Of a stretch of 64,000 nucleotides of DNA, positions 18,782-28,064 are shown piece by piece (position 1 is the first letter of the stretch; each line of letters opens with the position of its first letter). The translations under genes and the position numbers were made by a program. Source of the stretch: Ruminococcaceae bacterium D5 (lineage in GTDB: Bacteria; Bacillota; Clostridia; Oscillospirales; Ruminococcaceae); contig FORK01000008.1 of the NCBI GenBank assembly GCA_900113995.1, positions 53,641 to 117,640 of the forward strand, read 5' to 3'. The notes beneath the pieces were generated by a model. It saw only the letters and a list, made by a program, of their open reading frames with translations. It was not told the DNA's origin and made no database searches.

Positions 18782-19747
18782 ATGAAAAAGTTCAGAATCG
18801 TTTTGACGGATTATATGTATGAAACGCTTCAGCCGTTTTACGATGTCTATGACAAAGAGCCGGACGTCGAATTTGTTCCAATGCAGCTGACTTCCAAAAA
18901 GGATATTATGCGTGAGACGGAATTTGCGGATGCCGTCATGGTACACTTTCAGCAGCTGGACAGCGATATCATTGGAAATCTGAAAAACTGTAAAATTATT
19001 GCGCGCAGTGCGGTCGGTGTCGACAATATCGATCTGGAAGCCGCCAGCCGCGCCAAGATTCCGGTGGCAAATGTCCCTGACTACTGCATTGAGGAAGTAT
19101 CAAATCACGCGATTCTTCTGCTGCTTGCTTGCGCCAAACGGCTGAACATACTTGAACGCACCGTCAAGGAAGGGAAATGGGACTACTCTGTTACAAAGCC
19201 GGTTCATGCAATCCGGGGACGGACGTTGGGACTTCTCGGCGCGGGCAACATCGCCTGTTGTGTTGCGAAAAAAGCGCAGGCTTTTGGCATGAAGGTGATT
19301 GCCAGCGATCCCGGACTTCGTCAGGAACAACTGGAGGGACGGGGAATTACTCTGGTGAGCCAGAATGAAATGCTTGCGCAGAGTGATTTTGTATCAATTC
19401 ACGCCCCATTAAACCGCCATACCCAAAGGCTGGTCAATGCCGACTTTTTGTCTCGGATGAAGCGCGGTGCAATCCTGATCAATACTGCACGCGGCGGTCT
19501 TGTCGATGAGTCGGCGCTCTATGACGCAATCAAAAACGGACAGCTTGGCGGTGCCGGCCTTGATGTGCTGACGCAGGAGTCCATCAGCCTTGATGATCCC
19601 CTGCTGACTTTGGAAAATGTTATTTTGACTCCACACGCTGCTTGGTACACCGAAGAAGCGATGTATACTCTGTTGACTAGTGCAGCCGCCGAAGTAATAC
19701 GCGGGCTGCACGGCCAAACGCCCAAGCACCAGGTGAATCGCTTCTAA
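18782..19747 (+). CDS. D-isomer-specific 2-hydroxyacid dehydrogenase (C-terminal-binding-protein-like)
   Basis: NAD(P)-dependent reductase/dehydrogenase of 2-oxo and D-2-hydroxy acids, 321 residues. The Rossmann loop is LLGAGNIA (151-158); catalytic residues are Arg237 (NTARGG), Glu266 (LTQES) and His285 (TPHAAW). It is the last gene of the TRAP operon, 24 bases after dctM, so it probably acts on the imported acid or its keto form. Substrate cannot be told from sequence. Confidence 0.88.
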   Translation: MKKFRIVLTDYMYETLQPFYDVYDKEPDVEFVPMQLTSKKDIMRETEFADAVMVHFQQLDSDIIGNLKNCKIIARSAVGVDNIDLEAASRAKIPVANVPDYCIEEVSNHAILLLLACAKRLNILERTVKEGKWDYSVTKPVHAIRGRTLGLLGAGNIACCVAKKAQAFGMKVIASDPGLRQEQLEGRGITLVSQNEMLAQSDFVSIHAPLNRHTQRLVNADFLSRMKRGAILINTARGGLVDESALYDAIKNGQLGGAGLDVLTQESISLDDPLLTLENVILTPHAAWYTEEAMYTLLTSAAAEVIRGLHGQTPKHQVNRF

Positions 19748-19874
19748 ATTTTTCTCTCCGTAAGGGGGTACGAATCTAACCGGCCCCTTGATTCGGTGGC
19801 TCTTAAAAAGATCTGTTTTCCACATCTCTTTTGAAGATGCCTGCTGATCGCTCATCCTGTTGTTTTGTTTAGCT

Positions 19875-19902
19875 GGCAGCCCCTTTGGGGGCTGCCTTTT
19901 TT
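19875..19902 (+). terminator. Terminator of the TRAP operon
   Basis: GGCAGCCCC (19875-19883), loop TTT(G), GGGGCTGCC, then a T-run of six. A classic intrinsic terminator lying immediately before the IS200-like element. Confidence 0.85.
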
Positions 19903-19904
19903 GT

Positions 19905-20604
19905 ATAGAGAAAACCACTCGCTGGGCGAGCGGTTCCAAAGAAGGTTTATGGTGATAATGAAGGCATACAAACTCCCTTTGCTGCAATGAAAGTGCGGTC
20001 TGCCAACTGCATCAGAGAAGCAAAGGAAGGTCATTGAAGGTGAACGAAGTAAATAGTTTATCGCATACAAGCTGGAATTGCAAATATCATGTGATATTTG
20101 CGCCAAAGTACAGGAGAAAAGTATTCCATGGAGAGAAACGCAGGGAGATCGGAGAGATACTGCGAACACTGCGCAGCTGGAAAAAAGATAAAGATCATGG
20201 AAGCGGAAATATGCCCGGACCATATCCATATGCTCATAGAAATCCCGCCAAAGGTTGCGGTATCGAGCTTCATGGGATACCTCAAAGGAAAAAGCAGTCG
20301 GATGATCCATGAAAGGTTTCCGGAGTTGAGATATCAATACCGCAACCGGGAGTTTTGGTGCCGCGGATATTACGTAGACACAGCAGGGAAGAATGCCAAA
20401 AAGATATCTGAGTACATAAAGCACCAGCTGGAAGAGGACCAGGCAGGGGAACGGCTGACCATGGGAAACTTCCAGGCCCGTTTACGGGCGGCAGGCAACA
20501 GTCCTTCGCGGCTGGCAGAGCGTATCAACGCGGCGTGACGCGTGCAGCCAGTTATACGGGGCTTTGCCCATCTGTAAAAACCCCCGGCTTCGCCGGGAGA
20601 TATT
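19905..20604 (+). mobile_element. IS200/IS605-family element, tnpA only
   Basis: A Y1 transposase gene lies between two subterminal hairpins: an imperfect one near 19914-19936 (CCACTCGCTGGGCGAGCGG) and one at 20583-20597 (CCCGGC, TTC, GCCGGG). Such hairpins are the single-strand recognition ends of IS200-type elements, which lack inverted repeats. Exact boundaries are not visible; those given are estimates. No tnpB is present. Confidence 0.65.
20034..20538 (+). pseudogene. tnpA: IS200-type Y1 transposase TnpA, frameshifted
   Basis: The N-terminal part (SHTSWNCKYHVIFAPKYRRK) is in one frame to about 20186. The remainder continues in the +1 frame: metal-binding HIH in CPDHIHM, then FWCRGYYVDT, and the catalytic Tyr with its Gln in EYIKHQ. 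The switch falls at a run of six A then G (20181-20187). Removing one A restores an alignment of normal length (TLRSWKK then IKIMEAE). So this is a one-base insertion in a homopolymer, a sequencing error, or less likely a programmed shift. TTG at 20034 or GTG at 20040 may start it. Confidence 0.85.
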
Positions 20605-21605
20605 TATTGCGCTGGGGAAGAGTCTGCGAGATGGGATGCACTTTGAACATACCAACAAAAGAGAGGGCAGCCAAAGCTGCCATACATAATATGTAGCCGT
20701 TTTGCTGCACTGTAATATACAGGGGAAAGGGATTTCGATGTCCTGTCAAAGAAAAAGACCGTTTCCGCAGCTGCGGTATTTATCATCAGCACCTCTTGGC
20801 TGGCGATCAGGGTGAGGCTGCCCAGCCCTTTTCCGGGCAGATACATGGTCAGCAGCGCAAGGTCATTTTGATCGAGAAATGAGCCGCACCGGCTTAAAAA
20901 GAAGGCGGCGTCGCAAAGTTCAATGAAGCGCCGGTTTTTTTCCGTGCGGGAATAGACCGGATCGTTGAGACCGGGCGTATCAATAACCGAAAGGTTTTCT
21001 AGCCGTTCGAGGGAAAGCCCCAGCGTAACATATTTGACGATGGGGGTCAGAATTCCTGTATCGCCCACCGATTCATCAAGCTTGCGGTTCAGCTCGGCGT
21101 AGCTGGAAAAAGAAAAGGTTTCGGATTTTGCCGCAAGACAATCCTGCACCGGCGTGCCGCGTTCCCGCGCCAGCTCGACCGCCTCCCGGGCTGCCCGTAC
21201 CTGAGGGGTCTGCATGGGAGAGGAGGCAAGGCGGCGCAGAGCTGTCCATTCCTCCGGAGTGACATACTCCACCTTCAATTGGTTCTGCGGCGCATATTCG
21301 ATGCGGGTCAGAGCAGAGGTTTTGGGGGTAGCAGCGCGAGGCAGCACCTGCTCTCCGTCGAAAAGCAGGGTGTTCAGAAAGGAGGATTTGCCCGCCTTGA
21401 CCTGCCCGAGAACCGCCAGATGAAATTTCCGCCCCTCGCGGAAAAAATCCTCACGCTTTTCACAGAAGGTCTGGGAGAGCTGCCGTAATCCCTGAATTTC
21501 AGCGCAGTCGGAATAGGGTGCCAACGCTTGATAAAGCTCCTGCAGAGTTCTGGAAAACCCGTCGAGCTGTTGGCAAAGCGCGCTGTTGGGAATTACCAGA
21601 TTCAT
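20604..21605 (-). pseudogene. Dynamin-like GTPase, C-terminally truncated
   Basis: The N-terminal half of a bacterial dynamin-family GTPase: P-loop GQVKAGKSSFLNTLL, a Thr-rich switch region (TPKTSALTRIEY) and G3 DTPGLNDP. Similarity stops near SLTLIASQ; the last roughly 60 residues look unrelated. Relatives are usually 550-700 residues, so the G4 region onward and the helical stalk are missing. The lost 3' part abuts the IS200-like element, suggesting deletion at or near its insertion. The start overlaps the stop of the other GTPase by ATGA. Confidence 0.75.
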
Positions 21606-23199
21606 AGCACCGCCTCCTGTTTTTCGCCGAATCCCCGGAGAAGATCCTTCAGCGTATCAAGATCGCGGCGCATCCGTTTTCCGCCGTCTGACCGGCGGCT
21701 GTCATCTCGTGCTTTTCGAAAATAGGCGTCTTCCAAAGCGCGGCGGCTGGCTGCAAATTCCTCTTCCAGAGCGTCGCGCACCGAGCTGCGAACCCATTCG
21801 GTGCGGCGGCTGATCAGGCTGTCAATGTATTTCGATACTGCACGGTGCAGGCAGGGAATAAACTCCTTCCGGACTTTTTTCTGCAAAAGAGCCTGACGCT
21901 GCCGCCCTCTCCAAAGACCATGTTGTTCAGGCAGCTTATTACCGAACAGAGAAGAGATCTCTCCGATGGCCTCGGTTTTCCCGAGAATGGAGCGGGGCTG
22001 CCGGACGATGTCGGCAAAGCGGCGCAGCTGTTCCACCGCCCCGCCGGGGCGCGCCTCTGACGACTGCACCTCAAGGATGCCGACCGTCTGTCGGATGTAG
22101 AGCCTTGCGGCGGGTTCGAAGTGAGCGAGCATGTCCGCCGTAACGCCGCCGCGCAGCATACCCTCGACATAGGCGGCAGGAGACTGCCCGGTGGAAAGCA
22201 TTCGTTCGATCGGTTCACAGGCTTCATCCAGCCGTTCGTTTGCACGTTCGAGCAGCAGAGTGCGGCACTGGGCTGTATGCGCCAGAAACTCTTTCTCCTC
22301 CAGGGCCAGCCGGGAGAGTATTTCTTCAATCTCCGCCTGCAAGGCCTCAATCCGGCCTGTCAGCTCGGAAACGGAAAGCTCTTCATAGGTGATCCGCATC
22401 GAAAGGATGCGGGCGAGGCTGCGGCCGCGGTCCAGCAGCTGTGCGGTAAAACGACGCCTCGCAATCTCATCCGCCCGTTCCTGAAATCCCAGAAGAAGTG
22501 TCTCGACGCGGGAGGTTCCGCCTGGTGTGCGGGTGCTGGCGCAGACCAAAGGGACCGACAGGCGGCCGAGAAGCCGCTCCAGCTGTCCCTGAAGGTAGCG
22601 CATAGAGTTCCCGACCTCTTCTGGCGGCACCTTGTCGCATTTGGTCAGGACGCCGTAAACCGGCGCGTCCCGAAGCTTCAGCTCGGCGAGAACTGCGGCT
22701 GCGCTCTCCTTGACCACCGGTTCGTCGGCAGGAAAAATCAGAAGATAGGCCAGGCTGTGCGCCAGACCGTTTTTTCTGTACTCATCGGAACCGGAATCCA
22801 GTCCAGGGGTATCGATCAGCACAGCTTGGAAAGCCTTTTCAAAAGAGGGTGATCGTATTCAACCCGCAGCCGGGAAATTCCGGTGAGATCCAGGCCTCCG
22901 CGCAGCTCGCCGAGACCAAACCGTTGGAGGTATCCACTGCGCCAGGCGAGAACAATGTTTTCTCCCCATGCCAGCTCGATGGGGACAACAGGGCCTTCGT
23001 CCAGCCCCGCCGGAAGAATCCGGCTGTCAAGCAGGGCGTTGAGCAGTGCGCTTTTTCCCGCATGGTAGGGGCCCAGCAGCTGCACCGATACGGAAAAGGA
23101 CTTCATTTCCTCCAGCAGCCGCCGTTCCTCCTGTGCGGAAATCCCATGGTTTTCTGCGATTCGGGTCAGGGTGCGAAACCCTTCCTCCAGCGTCGTCAT
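21602..23199 (-). pseudogene. Dynamin-like GTPase, interrupted by a frameshift
   Basis: The first part (start ATG 23199, site GGGAG) has the P-loop GPYHAGKSALLNALL and runs to a stop at 22816. The next frame continues at once with G3 (LIDTPGLDSG), G4 (TKCDK) and a long helical stalk (ERADEIARRRFTAQLL and beyond). The frames join at about 22816-22825, where one missing base (AAGCTGTG for an expected AAGGCTGTG) accounts for the break. Restored, the protein would be about 530 residues. Membrane-fission or membrane-protection roles are known for bacterial dynamins; the function here is unknown. Confidence 0.75.
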
Positions 23200-23369
23200 G
23201 AGATTTTCTCCCTTCCAAAAATTTGTTTTCATTATAGCAGAAGATGGGCGGTAAATCCATCATTTATTCGGCTTTCTGCTCGTACCGAGGCAAGCGCAGA
23301 TCGTTGGCAGACCGCGGGATGAGATCAGACTCCTTTTCAAAACTTTCATGATTTTCTCACAAAGTTTCC

Positions 23370-23398
23370 TTGACGGATTCATATTAAATTTCTAAAAT
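23370..23398 (+). promoter_or_regulatory. Promoter of marR-ABC exporter operon
   Basis: TTGACG (23370-23375), 17-base spacer, TAAAAT (23393-23398). Confidence 0.65.
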
Positions 23399-23407
23399 TG
23401 GTTTGTA

Positions 23408-23421
23408 AAACTAATTAGTTT
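23408..23421. promoter_or_regulatory. Palindromic operator for the MarR regulator
   Basis: AAACTAATTAGTTT is a perfect 14-base palindrome starting 9 bases after the -10, between promoter and the marR start. Position and symmetry fit autorepression by the adjacent MarR protein. Confidence 0.65.
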
Positions 23422-23444
23422 GTCGAATGATATGGAGGAAGATC

Positions 23445-23909
23445 ATGGAACGTTCCGAACGGGTGAATTATCTTTGCCGGGCTTTTGGCAGGATTCACCG
23501 CAGCATGCTTCGCGGCAACCGCCGCGGTCCGGAGCTTCGTCCGAGCGAGGCGGGGGCGCTGTGGACCATCGACCACGCGGGAGATGGGGGGATACATCCA
23601 TCGGAGGTCAGCCGCCGCATGTCGATGGCACGTCCCTCGCTGACGCCGATTCTTCGTGAGCTTGAGGCAAAGGGCCTGATCCGGCGCTTACCGGATCCGG
23701 CTGACGGCAGGCGCTGCCTGCTCGCAGCCACCGAGCGGTTTCGTGCGGAACAGCAGATACGCTGGCGGGAGCATACCCGCTTGATGGAGAAAACTCTTTC
23801 CTGCCTGAGCGATGATGAAACGGAAATTCTTTGCGGCTTGCTGCACAAAATAGAGGAAGCGCTTCCGGATCGTTATGAAGAGCGCATTTCAAAGGAGGAT
23901 GGCCGATGA
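23445..23909 (+). CDS. MarR-family transcriptional regulator
   Basis: 154-residue winged-helix dimer protein. The recognition region SEVSRRMSMARPSLTPIL and wing GLIRRLPDPADGRRCLL are typical. The start at 23445 follows TGGAGGAAGATC; an ATG 18 bases earlier overlaps that site. Its stop overlaps the first ABC gene by ATGA. It probably represses its own operon and responds to an exported compound. Confidence 0.9.
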   Translation: MERSERVNYLCRAFGRIHRSMLRGNRRGPELRPSEAGALWTIDHAGDGGIHPSEVSRRMSMARPSLTPILRELEAKGLIRRLPDPADGRRCLLAATERFRAEQQIRWREHTRLMEKTLSCLSDDETEILCGLLHKIEEALPDRYEERISKEDGR

Positions 23910-25636
23910 AAAATTTATCCAGTCACCTCAGTCCCTATCGATGGAATATCCTGCTGGCGGTGTTGGCCATGGGAATTTCCGCGGGTTCCGATCTGGGACT
24001 GCCGCTTCTTCTGGCGCAGATCGTCAACGTCGGGCTTTATCAGGATGATCTTGCGGTTGTGCTGCGGCTGGGAGGCTGGATGCTGGCCCTCGCACTGTTG
24101 GGCGGGGGATTTGCCCTGCTTAACAGCTATCTTTCTGCGCAGATCTCCGCGAATGTGGGACGCACTCTGCGCGCTGAAATCTTTGACAAGGTGGAAAGCT
24201 TTTCACCCGCTGAGAGCGGTATGTTTGGAACCGCATCGCTGATTACCCGCTCGACAAACGATGTGGTACAGATTCAGAACTATCTGCTTGCACTGCTGCG
24301 GGTGGTTGTGCGTGCGCCGATTTTAGCGGTGGGAGGATTGGTGCTTTCCATCGGAACCAGCCCCACCCTTTCTCTGGTTCTTTGTGTTTCACTTCCTTTG
24401 CTTGCTTTTTCCGTTTCGCTTGTGGCGAAAAAAGGGCTGCCGCTTTCCACTTCGATGCAGGAGCGGCTCGACCGCGTCACCCTCATTATGCGGGAAAAGC
24501 TGACCGGTGTGCGGGTCATCCGCGCGTTTGGCAATGAGGAGTATGAGCAGAAACGCTTTGACCGGGCAAGTCGTGATCTTACCGGGACGGCGATCCGGAT
24601 GAACCGGGTTATGACCCTGTTGTTCCCGATCTCCAATTTGATTATGGGAGGGACAGTTACCGCGATTGTCTGGTTCGGCGCACCGATGGCAGGATCGGGT
24701 TCGCTGCTGGTGGGTGATATCATTGTGATCGTGCAATATGTTACACAGATTCTGATGTCGATCATGATGATTTCCATGGTGTTTGCCATGCTGCCGCGGG
24801 CTGTCACTTCCGCCGTGCGGATTAACGAGGTGCTTGATGCGCCGGAGGTGATTACAGATCCCTCTGCGCCCCGTCGGGGCGCTGCCAGAGGAGAGCTGGC
24901 ATTTGAGGATGTGAGCTTTACCTATCCCGGAGCGGAGGAACCCGCGCTTTCGCACATCAGCTTCACCTCTCACGCGGGCGAAACAACCGCCATCATCGGA
25001 AGCACCGGCAGCGGCAAGAGCAGCCTTCTGAATCTGATTTTGAGATTTTATGACGTGACCGGCGGGCGGATTCTTGTGGACGGAGTGGATGTTCGGGAGT
25101 ATTCCCAGCAGGAGCTTCGCGGAAAAATCGGATATGTGCCGCAGAGAGCGGTGCTTTTTTCAGGAAGCATTGCCGAGAATCTGCGCCTTGGCCGGGAGGA
25201 TGCTTCGGATTCGGAGCTTTCCAGAGCAGTTTCGATTGCGCAGGCAGATGAATTTGTGAACCGGCGGGAAGGCGGTCTGGAAGCCGAACTGTCCCAGGGC
25301 GGCGCCAACCTTTCAGGCGGTCAGAAACAGCGGCTTTCCATCGCCCGCGCAGTTGCCCGCCGCCCGGAAATCTACCTTTTTGACGACAGCTTCTCGGCGC
25401 TTGATTTTACAACCGACGCTAAGCTGCGCGCCGCTCTTTCCGGGGAGACGAAGGACGCCACCGTTCTGATTGTAGCGCAGAGGGTTTCGACCATCCGCCA
25501 TGCCGACCGGATTCTGGTGCTCGACGGCGGGGAACAGGTAGGGATCGGCACCCACCGGGAACTGCTCAAGAGCTGCCCGGTCTATCGGGAGATTGCCGAG
25601 TCCCAGCTTTCGCAGAAGGAGATTGATTATGAGTAA
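23906..25636 (+). CDS. ABC exporter half-transporter, subunit 1 (degenerate Walker B)
   Basis: 576 residues: a six-helix exporter membrane domain (about 1-310) then an ATPase with Walker A GSTGSGKS, signature LSGGQKQR and H-loop VAQRVST. The Walker B reads YLFDDSFSALD, with Asp in place of the catalytic Glu, and the His of the H-loop is Gln. Such pairs form asymmetric heterodimers with one weak ATP site (BmrC/D, TM287/288). It is translationally coupled on both sides. Substrate: drug, lipid or peptide, unknown. Confidence 0.9.
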   Translation: MKNLSSHLSPYRWNILLAVLAMGISAGSDLGLPLLLAQIVNVGLYQDDLAVVLRLGGWMLALALLGGGFALLNSYLSAQISANVGRTLRAEIFDKVESFSPAESGMFGTASLITRSTNDVVQIQNYLLALLRVVVRAPILAVGGLVLSIGTSPTLSLVLCVSLPLLAFSVSLVAKKGLPLSTSMQERLDRVTLIMREKLTGVRVIRAFGNEEYEQKRFDRASRDLTGTAIRMNRVMTLLFPISNLIMGGTVTAIVWFGAPMAGSGSLLVGDIIVIVQYVTQILMSIMMISMVFAMLPRAVTSAVRINEVLDAPEVITDPSAPRRGAARGELAFEDVSFTYPGAEEPALSHISFTSHAGETTAIIGSTGSGKSSLLNLILRFYDVTGGRILVDGVDVREYSQQELRGKIGYVPQRAVLFSGSIAENLRLGREDASDSELSRAVSIAQADEFVNRREGGLEAELSQGGANLSGGQKQRLSIARAVARRPEIYLFDDSFSALDFTTDAKLRAALSGETKDATVLIVAQRVSTIRHADRILVLDGGEQVGIGTHRELLKSCPVYREIAESQLSQKEIDYE

Positions 25637-27482
25637 CGAAAGCCGCCGCGCTCCGGTTTTGGGAGGCAACGGACCGCACGGCCGGGGCATGGGCGTCTTC
25701 GAGCGCGCGAAGGATTTCAAGGGGACGGTGCGGCGTTTAGGAAGGGTGCTGCGTCCCTACGGATGGGTGCTGACCTTTGTAGTGCTGCTCACCATCCTTT
25801 CCACCGGATTTTCTGCCCTTGCCCCCAAAGTGCTGGCCCTTTCGACCAACGAGATTGCCAGAGGCTCTTTGGCTGTTCTGAAGGGGACGGGGCAAGGGAT
25901 TTCTATGCCGCTGATTGGCCGGATTCTGCTTCTTTTGATGGCTGTGTATCTTCTTTCGGCTCTGGCGGGCTACGCGGTGCAGTTCCTGCTCGCAGGCGTC
26001 AGCCAGAGAGCGATGTATGACCTGCGCCGGGAGGTTGACGCCAAGCTGTCGCGCCTGCCGCTTGCCTACTATGACCAAAACCCTTATGGCGATATTCTTT
26101 CGAAGGTTACCAACGATATTGATACGGTGGCCAACTCACTGCAGCAAAGCCTGAGTCAGGCGATCACTTCACTGCTTTCAGTGGTCATGATTCTTGTGAT
26201 GATGCTCACCATCAGCCCTGTGCTGATGGTGGTGGCGCTGATTACCATGCCGCTGGGAATTCTGCTTTCAAGCCGGATTGTCCGATACTCCCAACGCTTT
26301 TTCCGCGGGCAGCAGGCGGCGCTCGGCGAGCTGAACGGCTTTATCGAAGAGAATTACAACGGCCATACGGTCATCAAAGCGTTTGGACGGGAGGATGATT
26401 CCCGCCGCCGGTTCTCAGAGCTCAACGAGGCGCTCTGCGGGCACGCATGGAAGGCGCAGTTCTTCTCCGGCATTATGATGCCGTCGGTCATGCTGCTCAA
26501 CAATATCGGCTATGTTGCGGCGGCGGTGCTTGGCGGCGCACTGGTCCTCAGTGGCCGGCTGCTGATCGGGGATATTCAGGCCGTTATTCAGTATATGCGT
26601 CAGCTCTCGCACCCTGTTTCGATGGCCGCCAATATCCTGAACGTGCTGCAATCGGCCGTAGCGGCGGCGGAGCGGGTTTTTCAACTGCTTGATGAGGCGG
26701 AAGAAACCCCTGACCCCGCCGATCCGGTTTCCCTGGCTCACGTCAAGGGGGATGTGCGGATTGATGACCTCAGTTTTTCCTATGACAAAGCGAAACCGGT
26801 TTTGCGCAGCATCACCGCATGGGCCAGGCGCGGTCAAAAGGTGGCGATCGTAGGCCCGACTGGATCGGGCAAAACAACACTGGTAAATCTGCTGCTGCGT
26901 TTTTATGAAGCGGATTCCGGCGCCATCACTCTGGACGGCATCGACATCCGCTCGATGAGCCGGGTGGGCCTGAGACGGCATTTCGGCATGGTTTTGCAGG
27001 ACACATGGCTCTTTAAGGGAAGCGTCCTGGAAAATATCCGCTACGGAAGGCTTGACGCAACAGATGAGGAAGTTCGTCAGGCTGCCAAGGCGGCCTGCGC
27101 CGATAAATTTATCCGCCAGCTCCCCGGAGGATACGGTTTCGAGCTTGGGGAGGATGCCGCCAACATTTCGCAGGGGCAGCGCCAGCTCCTGACTATCGCG
27201 CGGGCGCTTCTGGCCGATCCAGATATCCTGATTCTCGACGAGGCGACCAGCTCGGTCGATACCCGTACGGAGTCCCTGATCCAGCGCGCGATGGAGCGAT
27301 TGATGGAAGGCCGCACCAGTTTTGTAATTGCTCACCGGCTCTCGACCATTAAGGATTCCGAAGCGATTCTTGTGATGCGCGACGGTGAAATTATCGAACG
27401 CGGGGATCATGAAACGCTGCTCCGGGAGGGCGGATTTTATGAAAAGCTCTATAACAGCCAGTTTGCACCTCCTCCAGCTTGA
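25629..27482 (+). CDS. ABC exporter half-transporter, subunit 2
   Basis: 617 residues from ATG at 25629, overlapping subunit 1 by 8 bases, with AAGGAG upstream. The membrane domain is followed by Walker A GPTGSGKT, signature ISQGQRQL, canonical Walker B ILILDEATSSVD and H-loop IAHRLST. It supplies the catalytic Glu and His missing in subunit 1. An N-terminal extension of about 40 residues, Gly/Arg-rich, precedes the first helix, as is common in this subunit type. Confidence 0.9.
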   Translation: MSNESRRAPVLGGNGPHGRGMGVFERAKDFKGTVRRLGRVLRPYGWVLTFVVLLTILSTGFSALAPKVLALSTNEIARGSLAVLKGTGQGISMPLIGRILLLLMAVYLLSALAGYAVQFLLAGVSQRAMYDLRREVDAKLSRLPLAYYDQNPYGDILSKVTNDIDTVANSLQQSLSQAITSLLSVVMILVMMLTISPVLMVVALITMPLGILLSSRIVRYSQRFFRGQQAALGELNGFIEENYNGHTVIKAFGREDDSRRRFSELNEALCGHAWKAQFFSGIMMPSVMLLNNIGYVAAAVLGGALVLSGRLLIGDIQAVIQYMRQLSHPVSMAANILNVLQSAVAAAERVFQLLDEAEETPDPADPVSLAHVKGDVRIDDLSFSYDKAKPVLRSITAWARRGQKVAIVGPTGSGKTTLVNLLLRFYEADSGAITLDGIDIRSMSRVGLRRHFGMVLQDTWLFKGSVLENIRYGRLDATDEEVRQAAKAACADKFIRQLPGGYGFELGEDAANISQGQRQLLTIARALLADPDILILDEATSSVDTRTESLIQRAMERLMEGRTSFVIAHRLSTIKDSEAILVMRDGEIIERGDHETLLREGGFYEKLYNSQFAPPPA

Positions 27483-27536
27483 GGGTACGGAAGAAAAATC
27501 CGTCGCCTCTTTAGCGGCCACCCCATAAGAAGCATT

Positions 27537-27588
27537 TAAAAAAGCGGTGAAGGCATGGACTCTGAACCATGCCTTCACCGCTTTTTGT
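27537..27588 (+). terminator. Terminator of the ABC exporter operon
   Basis: AAAGCGGTGAAGGCATGG (27541-27558), 8-base loop, perfect complement CCATGCCTTCACCGCTTT (27567-27584), A-run before and T-run after. Strong and possibly bidirectional. Confidence 0.92.
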
Positions 27589-27629
27589 TTGCACGGTTTT
27601 CTATTTGATGGTCACCGGGCAAAATCTCA

Positions 27630-28064
27630 TCATTGCAACAAAACGGGAGTTGTTTGCTTCAATTTTTCTTGACACTCGCTGCATTCTCTATCATGAATTG
27701 ATATGATTCCTCCACATTTTGAACAAGTATATTTCTTTTCCTGTTGTTGTGCAAATGCTTCCAATCCATATTGGCGCATATATTCACTATTCTCCATAAG
27801 GCTTGCCTGATATCTTTTGTTGTAGCTTTTTTCAAGGTTTGTTATCAGCTTGCATGGATAGTCGGAACACTCAAAACAATAGGAAAATCCGCTGTTCCTG
27901 ATGCAATCTTTTATCCTGCATTTTCGACAGTGTTCCGGTTTCCCTGTATCGGTATTCAAACATCCCGCACAAGGCTTTTTGTGATAACAGTGCTTATAAC
28001 AGACCACGCAATTCATTCCACAAGGAGCGAACATCGTGATATCAATCTTTAGAGGCATTTTCAT
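27630..28064 (-). CDS. DUF3795 cysteine-rich protein
   Basis: 144 residues with about 17 cysteines: CGMNCVVCYKHCYHKKPCAG, then CRKCRIKDC, YCFECSDYPCK, and a C-terminal zinc ribbon CSKCGG..CSECQ. This pattern is the DUF3795 family, likely a metal-binding protein of unknown role. The gene is visibly AT-richer than its neighbours and stands alone between an exporter operon and a secreted-protein gene, which suggests acquisition. GGAGGAG lies upstream of the ATG at 28064. Confidence 0.85.
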   Translation of the reverse strand: MKMPLKIDITMFAPCGMNCVVCYKHCYHKKPCAGCLNTDTGKPEHCRKCRIKDCIRNSGFSYCFECSDYPCKLITNLEKSYNKRYQASLMENSEYMRQYGLEAFAQQQEKKYTCSKCGGIISIHDRECSECQEKLKQTTPVLLQ

